A stretch of 64,000 nucleotides of DNA, from assembly GCF_000715015.1 (NCBI RefSeq), contig NZ_JMIW01000003.1:124001-188000 (forward strand), written 5' to 3'. The position numbers and the translations under genes are program-made. The notes beneath the pieces were generated by a model that ran no database searches, was not told where the DNA came from, and worked only from the letters and a program-made list of their open reading frames with translations. This DNA comes from Erythrobacter longus. Its GTDB lineage: Bacteria; Pseudomonadota; Alphaproteobacteria; Sphingomonadales; Sphingomonadaceae. This document shows positions 1-8,675 of this stretch, piece after piece. Every line of letters begins with the position of its first letter. Position 1 is the stretch's first letter.

Positions 1-1509
1 GCTCAATACCAGAATACGCGGCCGTTCCAGAAGCGCATTGGCAAGCTTCAATTGTTGCAATTCCACCGCAGACAGCGGCCAACCGGTATAAGCCACGGGC
101 GTGTCGAGGCCCTGATCAAGGCTTGAGACAATATCGATTAAGCCTACGGTCTCAAGTGCGCCCATCATCCGCTTGCTCGCCGTATCCTTGCACGACAGCG
201 CCAGATATTCACGGATCGTCATGCCGACAAAGCTTGGCCGGTCAAGAACGTGAACGTCCTTGCGCAAATTGTAAGCTGAGATGTCATTTACATCCACACC
301 GCCAACGGTGATGAACCCGTGCGATGACCGCTTGTGAAGCTTGAGGAAGTTCGTGAAAAGGCGCTGTACCCCGTGGTTGCTCGCCTTTGCCATGATCAAT
401 TCACCAGTGGGTATTTCAAGGTCAAACTCGACATCTTCGCCTCTTGCGGTCCCGGTGACACCTTTGAAAACGATGGAGTGGTCAGTGCCGGTCAGTTCGG
501 ATGCGCTCATCGGGGGTTCTTGTTCGACCTCGTAGAACAGAGAGATTTCCTCCACCGCGGCGCAAAGATCGTAGAAATAGGTGAGGTAAGTGCCAAGCTG
601 AGCGACGCCGAAGAAGGCGACCGAAAGGACCAGTTCGGCTGCCACCAATTGGCCAAGGGTAAGCTGGCCCTGAATGACAAGCCATCCGCCAAGACCAAGC
701 AGGGCAGCGCTTGCCAATGCATAAAGCAGGAGGAACGAGAGTGTTTGCGAGAAATGCTGCCGAAAATGGCGGCGATGCGCGTTGAGATATTCGTGAGTGT
801 ATTGGTCTGTACGCGCGATCGCATCGTCAATGCGGCGCTGTGATTTAAAGAACCCGTTGGACCCACCGATCGTCTCTAACCAATTGGCGGTCTCATGTTT
901 TGCATGAGACAGATCGATCCCGGTGCGGATCGCGCGCGCGCCCCAGATCAGCCAGATCACCCAGATGAGCGCTGACATGACCAGAGTGAACACGAGGAAA
1001 AGCGGGTGGTATAGCGAGACCAGCACAAATCCGACCGCGACCTGCAAGACAACGGAAAACCCTCCGATAAACAGAACGGGAATGGCTTTTTGCACGATAA
1101 TAACGTCGAAATAGCGGTTGAAGAGCGCAGAAGACTTGCGATCTGAAAAGAACGGGTCTTGCGCATAGACGGACAAAAGCGCGATTTCTTGCACCATGCG
1201 GGCGTAAAAATGCCGTTGAAACAGCTCCATCAAGTGGATGCGCAAAGCATAAAGCAGACCGAACAATATAAGCAGGCCAAACAGTGTCATCGACAAGATC
1301 ACCAGTGGCGCAGCCAAAGCGGTGTTTGCAACGGTATTGACCAGAAACTGAACCGAGATCGGCGTTGCAAGCGAGAGCAAGCTGACACCGATACCGTACA
1401 CGATCGCCAGCCCATAGAAGCTGCGCTCAGGCTTCATTATGGCCAGAAATATCCGGAAAAACTGGACCAGAGAAATCTGGGTGCCTTTAGTGGGAGCCTC
1501 TAGAGCCAT
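1..1509 (-). CDS. ABC exporter (membrane + ATP-binding fusion), partial, degenerate ATPase motifs
   Basis: The frame opens at ATG 1509-1507 behind an AAGGACGG ribosome site and runs open to base 1, so the C-terminus lies outside the window (503 codons visible). Residues about 20-300 form a typical type-I exporter membrane domain with several hydrophobic helices. Residues about 335 on follow the fold order of an ABC nucleotide-binding domain (PTGE..., GGVDVNDI, GLDTPVA). The catalytic motifs are lost: the P-loop position reads AKASNHGVQR (residues about 374-383), the Q-loop reads VLDRPSF, the signature reads LSAVELQQ, and Walker B reads ILVLS where Asp is expected. ATP hydrolysis by this chain alone is therefore unlikely. 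It may pair with another subunit or act without ATP. Substrate unknown. Confidence 0.8.
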   Translation of the reverse strand, partial: MALEAPTKGTQISLVQFFRIFLAIMKPERSFYGLAIVYGIGVSLLSLATPISVQFLVNTVANTALAAPLVILSMTLFGLLILFGLLYALRIHLMELFQRHFYARMVQEIALLSVYAQDPFFSDRKSSALFNRYFDVIIVQKAIPVLFIGGFSVVLQVAVGFVLVSLYHPLFLVFTLVMSALIWVIWLIWGARAIRTGIDLSHAKHETANWLETIGGSNGFFKSQRRIDDAIARTDQYTHEYLNAHRRHFRQHFSQTLSFLLLYALASAALLGLGGWLVIQGQLTLGQLVAAELVLSVAFFGVAQLGTYLTYFYDLCAAVEEISLFYEVEQEPPMSASELTGTDHSIVFKGVTGTARGEDVEFDLEIPTGELIMAKASNHGVQRLFTNFLKLHKRSSHGFITVGGVDVNDISAYNLRKDVHVLDRPSFVGMTIREYLALSCKDTASKRMMGALETVGLIDIVSSLDQGLDTPVAYTGWPLSAVELQQLKLANALLERPRILVLS

Positions 1510-1589
1510 TACCGTCCTTTAATTCCATTTTCGATGGTCAAACCGGGACCCCTTCCAGCATGATCATGGAATGTGCTTTATCGCACTGT

Positions 1590-1659
1590 TTAAACGCATA
1601 GATGGGGGTAAGGGTTCCTGCAACTTAAACGCATAGATGGTGGTAAGGGTTCCTGCAAC
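1590..1659. repeat. Two-copy 35-bp tandem direct repeat
   Basis: Bases 1590-1624 and 1625-1659 are identical except for one G/T difference. They lie head to tail in the 249-base gap between the divergent ABC exporter and the flavoprotein gene. The rest of the gap (1510-1589 and 1660-1758) shows no clear terminator. The repeat could be a recent duplication or a doubled regulator site; nothing decides between these. Confidence 0.9.
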
Positions 1660-1758
1660 AAGTGGGGCATTGCCTTGGAACATTGTATGGGCTCTGCGGA
1701 ATAGGCCATATGACGGATGTCATAACCATCCGGGCACTTTGATTGGACAGACAAGTTG

Positions 1759-2859
1759 ATGGAGCAACATGCGCAGCACATGATGCTTGTAGGCGGTGGG
1801 CATGCTCATGTTGCGGTGCTTGCGGATTGGATTGCCAATGGCTTGCCTGCTGCGCGCGCCACGCTGCTAACCCCGCACCGCCATTTGCGGTATTCGGGCG
1901 TGGTGCCAGGCTGGATTGCCGGACAATATCAGCGCGAAGACGGGCTTGTCGATCTGGCGGCATTGGCAAAGCGTGCGGGGGTTCAGTTTTTACTGGGGCG
2001 ATGCACCGGAATTGATCCGGAGGCGCGCTGGGTCAAAACCGGCGGTGGTCAGGTTCTGGAATATGATGTCGCCTCGTTTGATACAGGCGGTGTCGGGCGC
2101 GCGCATAACGTCTTGGGCAAGGACAAGCGCCTTATTGACGTGCGCCCGATCGACCGGTTTGTGGAGCGTTTGGAAACGGCCGAAAAGGCGGGCGATATTG
2201 CGGTAGTCGGCGGAGGCGCTGCGGGGGTCGAGATTGCCTTTGCAATGCGAAACCGCGCCGGCACCAAAGATGCAAAAGTAACATTGATCGCAGGCGATGA
2301 TGGCCTCCTGCCCAGCTTTTCAGCCGGAGTGCGCCGCAAGGTTTCCCGCGAACTGGCCGCGCAAGGGATCGCCGTTCTCAATGAAAATGCGCGTCTTTCA
2401 GAAGGGGAATTGGTGACCACGAGCGGTTCTTGTGTTCCTGCGGATATTATTGTCGCAAGCCTTGGCAGCGGCGCGCCGGATTGGCCGAAGGCCGGCGGGC
2501 TTGCGACGGATAGCCAAGGCTTCATCGCGGTCGATCAACATCAGCGTTCAACTTCGCATCCAGATGTGTTCGCCGTTGGTGATGTTGCCTCGCGTCAGGA
2601 CCGTCATGTCGCGCATTCGGGCGTCCATGCGGTAATGGCGGGGCCGCACCTAGCCCGAAACTTGCGGGATGCGGTGCAGGGACGCGAAGTGGGCTCTGTC
2701 TACCGCCCGCGCCCGGTGAGCCTCTACCTCCTCTCCACCGGCAATGGCCGCGCGATTTTGAGTTATGGACCGCTTTCGGCGCAAGGGGCATGGGTGGCAA
2801 AGCTAAAGCACGCCATCGACAAGCGCTGGATTTCCCAATACGCCTCCCTTTGTCGGTAA
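1759..2859 (+). CDS. FAD-dependent pyridine nucleotide-disulfide oxidoreductase (SelD N-terminal-like family)
   Basis: The protein starts with a flavin-binding motif LVGGGHAHVAVL, typical of the single-protein version of the flavoprotein domain found fused to selenide water dikinase. A second dinucleotide fold appears mid-protein (VVGGGAAGVEIA, about residue 150) and a late FAD contact FAVGDVAS near residue 273. There is no CxxxxC redox pair, so it is closer to NDH-2-like dehydrogenases than to disulfide reductases. ATG 1759 follows a possible TTG at 1756; no strong ribosome site separates them. It is followed 81 bases later by another flavoprotein gene on the same strand. Electron acceptor unknown. 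Confidence 0.75.
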   Translation: MEQHAQHMMLVGGGHAHVAVLADWIANGLPAARATLLTPHRHLRYSGVVPGWIAGQYQREDGLVDLAALAKRAGVQFLLGRCTGIDPEARWVKTGGGQVLEYDVASFDTGGVGRAHNVLGKDKRLIDVRPIDRFVERLETAEKAGDIAVVGGGAAGVEIAFAMRNRAGTKDAKVTLIAGDDGLLPSFSAGVRRKVSRELAAQGIAVLNENARLSEGELVTTSGSCVPADIIVASLGSGAPDWPKAGGLATDSQGFIAVDQHQRSTSHPDVFAVGDVASRQDRHVAHSGVHAVMAGPHLARNLRDAVQGREVGSVYRPRPVSLYLLSTGNGRAILSYGPLSAQGAWVAKLKHAIDKRWISQYASLCR

Positions 2860-2940
2860 AGGCGGCGATTGTAACCGCATAACGGGCCCTGGCGAACACG
2901 GGCTTGAAAGCGTATTTTCGACGCGCACAAAGGGGTTTTC

Positions 2941-5079
2941 GTGAAAAAGATTTTGATCCTTGCAGCCCTTGCGGCGCTGATTGCGTCCTACTTCTACTTC
3001 GATCTGGGTCAGTATCTGACGATTGAAGGGATCAAGGGTGTCGTGAACGATGTCCAAGGGTTCTATGCCGAAAACCAGTTCTTGGTGCTCGCGATCTTCT
3101 TCGCGATTTATGTTGGTGTGACCGCTGCCTCGCTTCCGGGCGCTGCGATCATGACTTTGGGTGCAGGCGCGCTATTTGGATTGGTGACAGGCACAATTCT
3201 GGTGTCTTTTGCCTCTACGCTCGGGGCGACGCTGGCGTTCTTATCCTCGCGCTTTGTACTGCGTGACACGATTGAGGCGCGTTTTGGCGACCGGCTTAAA
3301 ACCATCAACAGCGGGCTGGAACGGGACGGGGCGTTTTACCTGTTTACCCTGCGGATGATCCCTGCATTCCCATTTTTCGTGATCAACCTTGTGATGGGTC
3401 TGACGCGCATCAAGACGTGGACCTTTGTATGGGTGAGCCAGATCGGGATGCTTTTGGGCACGATTGTGTTTGTGAACGCCGGTACGCAATTGGCACAGAT
3501 CGAGAGCACGTCTGGCCTTCTGTCACCCGCCTTGATCGGCAGCTTCGTACTGCTGGCTATTGTCCCATGGATCGCGAAGGGGGTGGTTGGCTTTATCCAG
3601 GCGCGCAAAGTGTATCGCGGGTTCACACGGCCCAAAAGTTATGACCGCAATATGGTTGTGATCGGGGCAGGGGCCGCTGGCCTTGTTTCCTCGCTCATCG
3701 CCTCCACGGTCAAAGCCAAGGTGACTTTGGTCGAAGCGCACAAGATGGGCGGCGATTGCCTTAACACCGGCTGCGTTCCGTCTAAGGCTCTGATCAAAAG
3801 CGCCAAGGTCGCAAACCAGATGCGTAATGCTGATAAATACGGGCTTGCTCCCCACGAACCCACAGTTCCGTTCAAGCAAACTATCGCGCAGGTGATGCAG
3901 GCGGTAAAGACCATCGAACCGCACGACAGCGTGGAACGCTATGAAAGCCTCGGCGTGGATTGTGTCTCTGGCTATGCCAGGATTATCGACCCGTGGACGG
4001 TGGAGATTGCCCGCAATGATGGCGAAACGCAGCGCCTCACTACCCGAAGCATTGTGATCGCCGCAGGTGCAGCGCCTTTCGTGCCGCCCATTCCGGGGCT
4101 CACCGAAAGCGATTACCTAACCTCGGACACGATGTGGGATGCGTTCGCCGAAATGGATGCTCCGCCTTCGCGCGTTGCAATTCTTGGCGGCGGACCGATT
4201 GGGTGTGAGATTGCGCAAAGCCTTGCACGGCTGGGTTCTAAGGTCACTCAGATCGAGATGATGGACCGCATCATGGGCCGCGAGGACGAGGAAGTTTCCG
4301 CTCTCGCCAAGGCGGCTCTGGAAGAGTCTGGCGTGACCGTGCTTACTGGGCATAAAGCGGTCAAAGTCGCCAATGGCGCGGTGCACACCGAACATGATGG
4401 CGGCGAAGCTGAAGTGGGTTTTGATGCGTTGATCGTCGCCGTCGGGCGCGCTGCCCGGCTTTCGGGTTACGGGTTGGAAGACCTTGGCATCGACACCAAG
4501 AAAACCGTCGTGACCGACGAATTTCTCGCAACCAAATTCCCCAACATCTTTGCGTGCGGCGATGTTGCGGGACCGTTCCAGTTCACCCATACCGCCAGCC
4601 ATCAGGCATGGTTTGCCAGCGTCAATGCGCTGTTCGGCCAGTTCAAGAAATTCAAAGCGGATTATTCGGTGATACCCGCGGTCACCTTCCTCGACCCGGA
4701 AATCGCTCGCGTTGGCATCAACGAGGCGGAGGCAAAGGAGCAGGGCATCGAGTATGAGGTCACGCGCTATGACATCGACGACCTCGACCGCGCCATTGCC
4801 GAAAACGAGACCAAGGGATTTGTGAAAGTGCTCACCAAGCCTGGCAAAGACACGATCTTGGGCGCGACTATCGTCAGTATGAATGCAGGCGAGATGCTGG
4901 CCGAATACACGCTTGCAATGAAGCACAAGCTGGGCCTCAACAAAATCCTTGGTACAATTCATCCATACCCGACCATGGCCGAAGGCAATAAATTTGCCGC
5001 AGGGGAATGGAAGAAGGCAAGGAAACCTGAAAAGCTCCTTGAGTGGGTGGAGAAGTATCACGATTGGCGGCGCGGGTAG
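2941..5079 (+). CDS. VTT (TVP38/TMEM64) membrane domain fused to mercuric-reductase-like flavoprotein
   Basis: This 712-residue fusion starts at GTG 2941 with AAAGGGG upstream. Residues 1-230 are a multi-helix VTT/SNARE-associated domain (LPGAAIMTLGAGALFG). Residues 238-712 are a class-I pyridine nucleotide-disulfide oxidoreductase: FAD motif VVIGAGAAGL, active disulfide Cys273-Cys278 in GGDCLNTGCVPSK, NAD motif ILGGGPIGCE, FACGDVAG, and a C-terminal dimerisation domain with the His-Glu pair in HPYPTMAE. The membrane anchor suggests redox chemistry at the inner membrane. Mercury as substrate is not supported: no N-terminal heavy-metal domain and no C-terminal Cys pair. Such fusions occur in other bacteria; their substrate is not established as far as I know. 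Confidence 0.85.
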   Translation: MKKILILAALAALIASYFYFDLGQYLTIEGIKGVVNDVQGFYAENQFLVLAIFFAIYVGVTAASLPGAAIMTLGAGALFGLVTGTILVSFASTLGATLAFLSSRFVLRDTIEARFGDRLKTINSGLERDGAFYLFTLRMIPAFPFFVINLVMGLTRIKTWTFVWVSQIGMLLGTIVFVNAGTQLAQIESTSGLLSPALIGSFVLLAIVPWIAKGVVGFIQARKVYRGFTRPKSYDRNMVVIGAGAAGLVSSLIASTVKAKVTLVEAHKMGGDCLNTGCVPSKALIKSAKVANQMRNADKYGLAPHEPTVPFKQTIAQVMQAVKTIEPHDSVERYESLGVDCVSGYARIIDPWTVEIARNDGETQRLTTRSIVIAAGAAPFVPPIPGLTESDYLTSDTMWDAFAEMDAPPSRVAILGGGPIGCEIAQSLARLGSKVTQIEMMDRIMGREDEEVSALAKAALEESGVTVLTGHKAVKVANGAVHTEHDGGEAEVGFDALIVAVGRAARLSGYGLEDLGIDTKKTVVTDEFLATKFPNIFACGDVAGPFQFTHTASHQAWFASVNALFGQFKKFKADYSVIPAVTFLDPEIARVGINEAEAKEQGIEYEVTRYDIDDLDRAIAENETKGFVKVLTKPGKDTILGATIVSMNAGEMLAEYTLAMKHKLGLNKILGTIHPYPTMAEGNKFAAGEWKKARKPEKLLEWVEKYHDWRRG

Positions 5080-5090
5080 GCTACGGCGAA

Positions 5091-6362
5091 GTGGAGTATT
5101 TTGACCAGTTTCGCGGCATCATCGGCATTGCAGTATTGCTACTGATCGCGTGGGGGCTGAGCGAAGATCGCTCTGCTCGCCCAAGCGCCAAGTGGATCGC
5201 AGGCGCGCTCGCGCTTCAATTGGCGCTGGCACTGCTTATCGTTCGGGTTCCCTTCGTCTGGGATGTTGTGACGCTCGCAAATGAAGGGGTTGCCGCGATT
5301 GAACGCGCGACACTTGATGGCTCTGCCTACATGTTCGGATATTTGGGCGGTGCGGACCTGCCCTTTGAGCTCAAAGAAGGCGCGCAGCCGCCGCTGGTGA
5401 TCGCTTTCCAGATCCTGCCATTGGTGATCGTCTTCTCCGCGCTTGCCGCCCTCTTTTGGCATTGGGGTGTGCTGAGATGGCTGGTCAATGGCCTGTCCTT
5501 CCTTCTTCGCCGAACATTGGGCGTTAGCGGTGTCGTCGGCCTATCGGGCGGCTCAAACATGTTCCTTGGCGTGGTCGAAAGCCCGCTGGTTGTGCGCGCA
5601 TATTTTGCAAAGATGAGCCGCGCCGAATTGTTCCAGGTCATGGTGCTCGCCATGGCAACGATCTCGGGCGCAATCCTGATCCTTTATGCCACCACCTTGC
5701 GCGAAACCGTGCCCGATGCGGTGGGTCATATGATTTCGGCCTCGCTCGTCTCGCTTCCGGCCGCTTTGCTGATCGCCAAGCTGATGGTGCCGGGGAGCGC
5801 AGAGGACGAGGCCACCGAAACGAGCGAGGGCGAAGAGGGACTGAAATACGAAAGCAGCATCGATGCGATCGTCAAAGGCACAATGGACGGAATGCAGCTT
5901 TTCCTGGCGGTCATCGCGGTGATCATCGTGGTCTTTGCGCTGGTGTCGCTCTCAGATCAGATACTCGCTCTGCTACCCTTGGTGGGCGATGAACCCCTCA
6001 CGTTGAAACGCATCTTTGGCTGGATATTTGCGCCCTTTATGTGGCTGATCGGCATTCCTTGGAGCGAGGCCCAAGCAGCAGGCGGCCTTATGGGCACCAA
6101 GGCGATCCTGAATGAATATGTCGCCTATCTCGAACTCGCAGCGCTTCCCGAAGACACGTTTTCGCAGCGCAGCCTGCTGATCGTCACCTATGCGCTTTGC
6201 GGGGTAGCCAACCTTGCAAGCGTTGGGCTGCTGGTCTCCACCATTGGCACGCTGTGTCCTGACCGCCGAGCAGAGGCCGCAGGATTAGGCATGAAAAGCT
6301 GGATCGCGGGCAATATCGCCACTGCGATGACCGGCGCGTGGATCGGGTTGGTGACCTCTTAA
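5091..6362 (+). CDS. Concentrative nucleoside transporter (CNT/NupC family)
   Basis: A hydrophobic protein of about 423 residues with the CNT pattern: the GVSGVVGLSGGSNMFLGVVESPLVVRAY region (G-x-S-x-E-S type core), MSRAELFQVMVLAMATISG, and the C-terminal YALCGVANLASVGL followed by AGNIATAMTGAWIG. It would take up nucleosides with Na+ or H+. GTG 5091 was chosen because the longer frame from 5043 overlaps the upstream gene by 37 bases and adds 16 non-hydrophobic residues unlike the family. Its stop overlaps the next gene's ATG (TAATG), so the two are translationally coupled. Confidence 0.85.
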   Translation: MEYFDQFRGIIGIAVLLLIAWGLSEDRSARPSAKWIAGALALQLALALLIVRVPFVWDVVTLANEGVAAIERATLDGSAYMFGYLGGADLPFELKEGAQPPLVIAFQILPLVIVFSALAALFWHWGVLRWLVNGLSFLLRRTLGVSGVVGLSGGSNMFLGVVESPLVVRAYFAKMSRAELFQVMVLAMATISGAILILYATTLRETVPDAVGHMISASLVSLPAALLIAKLMVPGSAEDEATETSEGEEGLKYESSIDAIVKGTMDGMQLFLAVIAVIIVVFALVSLSDQILALLPLVGDEPLTLKRIFGWIFAPFMWLIGIPWSEAQAAGGLMGTKAILNEYVAYLELAALPEDTFSQRSLLIVTYALCGVANLASVGLLVSTIGTLCPDRRAEAAGLGMKSWIAGNIATAMTGAWIGLVTS

Positions 6363-6964
6363 TGTTCGATGCAAAACTGCGCCCCCTAATCGACCCGCCT
6401 TTGAACGCGGTTGGGGCGAAGCTTGCAAGGGCTGGCATCAGCGCCAACGCGCTCACCTTTACAGGCCTTGCGATGGGGCTTGGCGGGGCGGTGGCCATCG
6501 CGTTTGGAAATTTATGGCTCGGCCTTGGGCTCATCATCGCAAACCGGATAATCGACGGCCTTGACGGTGCTGTTGCAAGAGCCACCACTCCAACGCCATT
6601 GGGTGGATATTTCGACATCGTTGCCGACTTTGCGTTCTATGTCTCTGTGCCCGTGGGCTTTGGGGTTCTATCAAGCGAAAACACGTTGCCCGCGCTTGTT
6701 CTGGTTGCAAGCTTCGTGCTTACCGGGGTGAGCTTTTTGGCCTTTGCTGTCATCGCAGCAGAGCGAGGCGAGGAGACTCAGAGCCACGGGAAGAAGAGCT
6801 TTTTCTATTCGACAGGCCTCGCAGAAGGTACAGAAACCATCGCGGTGTTTATTGCCATGTGCGTGTTTCCGGCATGGTTTGGCATAATCGCCTACGCATA
6901 CGCAGGACTCTGCGTGATTACCGTGTTCCAGCGCAGCCTGCGCGCAAGAGCGACGTTTCGATAG
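6362..6964 (+). CDS. CDP-alcohol phosphatidyltransferase family protein
   Basis: The protein contains the family signature D-G-x2-A-R-x8-G-x3-D-x3-D as DGLDGAVAR...GGYFDIVAD at residues about 63-85, with flanking membrane helices. The family transfers a phosphorylated headgroup from a CDP-alcohol in the inner membrane. ATG 6362 overlaps the stop of the nucleoside transporter; an in-frame GTG at 6338 would add eight residues and is less likely. The alcohol acceptor cannot be read from the sequence. Length (about 200 residues) fits the family. Confidence 0.88.
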   Translation: MFDAKLRPLIDPPLNAVGAKLARAGISANALTFTGLAMGLGGAVAIAFGNLWLGLGLIIANRIIDGLDGAVARATTPTPLGGYFDIVADFAFYVSVPVGFGVLSSENTLPALVLVASFVLTGVSFLAFAVIAAERGEETQSHGKKSFFYSTGLAEGTETIAVFIAMCVFPAWFGIIAYAYAGLCVITVFQRSLRARATFR

Positions 6965-6967
6965 GCT

Positions 6968-7810
6968 TTATCGCTGCCCGATCTGGGCCGCGACCTTCTC
7001 GCGAAGTTCGGCGATGCGAGCCGCATTTGCGCCAAGGTCGCTGCGGCCCACCCGGCTGACTGAGCGAAAGTCGATTTCATTCTCGCCAACGCGAGCCACA
7101 ACATCGTCTTTAAAGCCGTACCAGAAGGTTTCAGCCACGCCTTCAACGCGGCCCTCTGCTGCGTCCTGACGAATATCGACAAAGCCCATTGAGCCCATCG
7201 CCGCCGCTACCGCTGCGACCCCGTCCGCCTTGCTCGCACCGCCCAGTGGCAAAGGCGCAAGGTCGGCATAGATGTCGTTGATAATCTGAGCATGGCTTTG
7301 GATTGCAAGTTCAGGCGGACTGCCTGCAAACACTTCGATTTCGCCCAGTGGTATTTGATAATCATGCACCGGGTTCGATTCACCTTGCGCACGCTCTGCC
7401 ATTACTTCGGCGGAAAAAACCGGCGGGTTTGAGGTGTCTGTCGCAACATCGTGAATAGGGTTCGCACCAGCTGTCGATGAAACCGATTGCCCGAAAAGAA
7501 CGAAGCCTGCCGGCACAATCAGGCCCAAGATGGCGGAACCAACAACGATCTTGTTGCGAGGGCGTTTGACGCCGTCTTCTTTTTCCGCCTTGCGCCCTGA
7601 CCAATTGATCAACCCGAATATGAGCGAAATGAGGGCAACGATTGCAACGATGCCGACCACGAACGGTCCGGCTGTGAATGTCATGGCGCCAAGCCCAACC
7701 TGCCAGCCCCAAAGGCCGATTTTGGCGCCGAGGGCGGCGACCATAAAATACAGTGGCAGAAACGCGGTAAGGGCGAGGACGAGCTTGGTATGCCAGGGTT
7801 GATTTTTCAT
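6968..7810 (-). CDS. DUF1499 family membrane protein
   Basis: ATG 7810 (MKNQPWHTK) starts a 280-residue protein with three hydrophobic helices in the first 110 residues, then a soluble C-terminal domain with the DUF1499 pattern (NPVHDYQI, AETFWYGFKDDVVARV, IDFRSVSRVGRSDLGANAARI). Function unknown. It is convergent with the phosphatidyltransferase gene, with stops three bases apart. The 289 bases upstream (7811-8099), up to the cytochrome gene, hold no other frame I can support and no clear promoter. Confidence 0.8.
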   Translation of the reverse strand: MKNQPWHTKLVLALTAFLPLYFMVAALGAKIGLWGWQVGLGAMTFTAGPFVVGIVAIVALISLIFGLINWSGRKAEKEDGVKRPRNKIVVGSAILGLIVPAGFVLFGQSVSSTAGANPIHDVATDTSNPPVFSAEVMAERAQGESNPVHDYQIPLGEIEVFAGSPPELAIQSHAQIINDIYADLAPLPLGGASKADGVAAVAAAMGSMGFVDIRQDAAEGRVEGVAETFWYGFKDDVVARVGENEIDFRSVSRVGRSDLGANAARIAELREKVAAQIGQR

Positions 7811-8099
7811 GGCCCCAGTGTTTAGCGCGGCCCCGGCTAAAGGCAATCCAAAGTGCTTCCCTTCTACCCGTTTGGACCTAATGTCCCCTTCACAGATTTT
7901 TTTTGCATTTTGTGCAGGATTTCAGGGAACCAGCCTAATAAGCATTCGTTTGATTTACCGAGTTCAGCTGAGGATTTACTCGAAGACTCGTTGAATTGCG
8001 GCGCTAGGTCCTCTAGAGGATTGCCGTGGGATATAGATCAGGCAGGCTTTTCGTTGCACTTATCGGCCTGTCTCGAACTTGGAAAAGGGAAGAAGTTGA

Positions 8100-8579
8100 A
8101 TGCGTAAAATTGTAATGAGCGCAGCCCTCGTGCCCGCTGTACTGGCACTGGCTGCATGTGGCGGCAAGCAACCTGAAGCTGAAACAGAGGCACCGGCCGA
8201 AGAAGTGGCTGAAGAAGCTGCTGAAGTCGAAGCACCTGAGCCTGCTGCTGATGTTGCTTTTGCTGACCTGACAGGCGACGCTGCTGCTGGTGAAACTGTG
8301 TTTGCACAGTGCCGCACCTGCCACCTTGTCGAAGAAGGCAAAAACGGCGTTGGTCCATCGCTTTATGGTATCGTTGGCCGCGCTTCGGGTTCGATCGAAG
8401 GGTTCAAATACTCTGACGCCAACGCAAACAGCGGCGTGACCTGGACCCCGGAAGTGTTGTTCGAATATCTCGAAGCACCGCGTGAGTTTATGCCGGGCAC
8501 ACGGATGGCCTTTCCAGGCCTCAAAAACCCACAGGACCGCGCAGACGTCATCGCTTACCTTGATGCGACTGACGACTAA
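8100..8579 (+). CDS. Class I cytochrome c, membrane-anchored lipoprotein
   Basis: 159 residues. A lipoprotein signal ends at LAAC (Cys20). An Ala/Glu/Pro-rich spacer spans residues 21-52. The cytochrome domain has the haem site CRTCH (Cys71, Cys74, His75), the [14 protein letters not shown] motif and the axial Met136 in GTRMAF. The fold is that of small c2/c552 cytochromes. Tethered to the periplasmic face, it could shuttle electrons between the bc1 complex and the reaction centre or oxidase. Since no pufC follows pufM, it is a candidate reaction-centre donor; that role is inferred. It lies just outside the PGC and convergent with hemA. Confidence 0.92.
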   Translation: MRKIVMSAALVPAVLALAACGGKQPEAETEAPAEEVAEEAAEVEAPEPAADVAFADLTGDAAAGETVFAQCRTCHLVEEGKNGVGPSLYGIVGRASGSIEGFKYSDANANSGVTWTPEVLFEYLEAPREFMPGTRMAFPGLKNPQDRADVIAYLDATDD

Positions 8580-8618
8580 GTGATACCAAGGTTCCCGTGC
8601 TTTTAGCCGGGTGCACAC

Positions 8619-8655
8619 AAAAGGGCGGCGTGGTTACCACGCCGCCCTTTTTGTT
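8619..8655. terminator. Bidirectional terminator between cytochrome c and hemA
   Basis: A near-perfect GC-rich stem of about 16 pairs (AAAAGGGCGGCGTGGT with its complement) with a tiny loop around base 8635. T-runs on both strands flank it, so it can stop both the cytochrome gene and the hemA-distal end of the superoperon. Confidence 0.88.
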
Positions 8656-8675
8656 TGTCCTCGTGAAAGAGGCGG

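Noticed and set aside
334..843. Plus-strand frame over the ABC exporter
   Set aside because: It lies opposite the open exporter frame, which shows coherent membrane and ATPase-domain features.
1590..1659. CRISPR-like repeat
   Set aside because: Only two copies, without spacers, and no cas genes.
4117..5061. Long open frame on the strand opposite the VTT-flavoprotein gene
   Set aside because: It is antisense to a gene with full motifs and has no recognisable domain or ribosome site; it reflects the biased third-codon composition.
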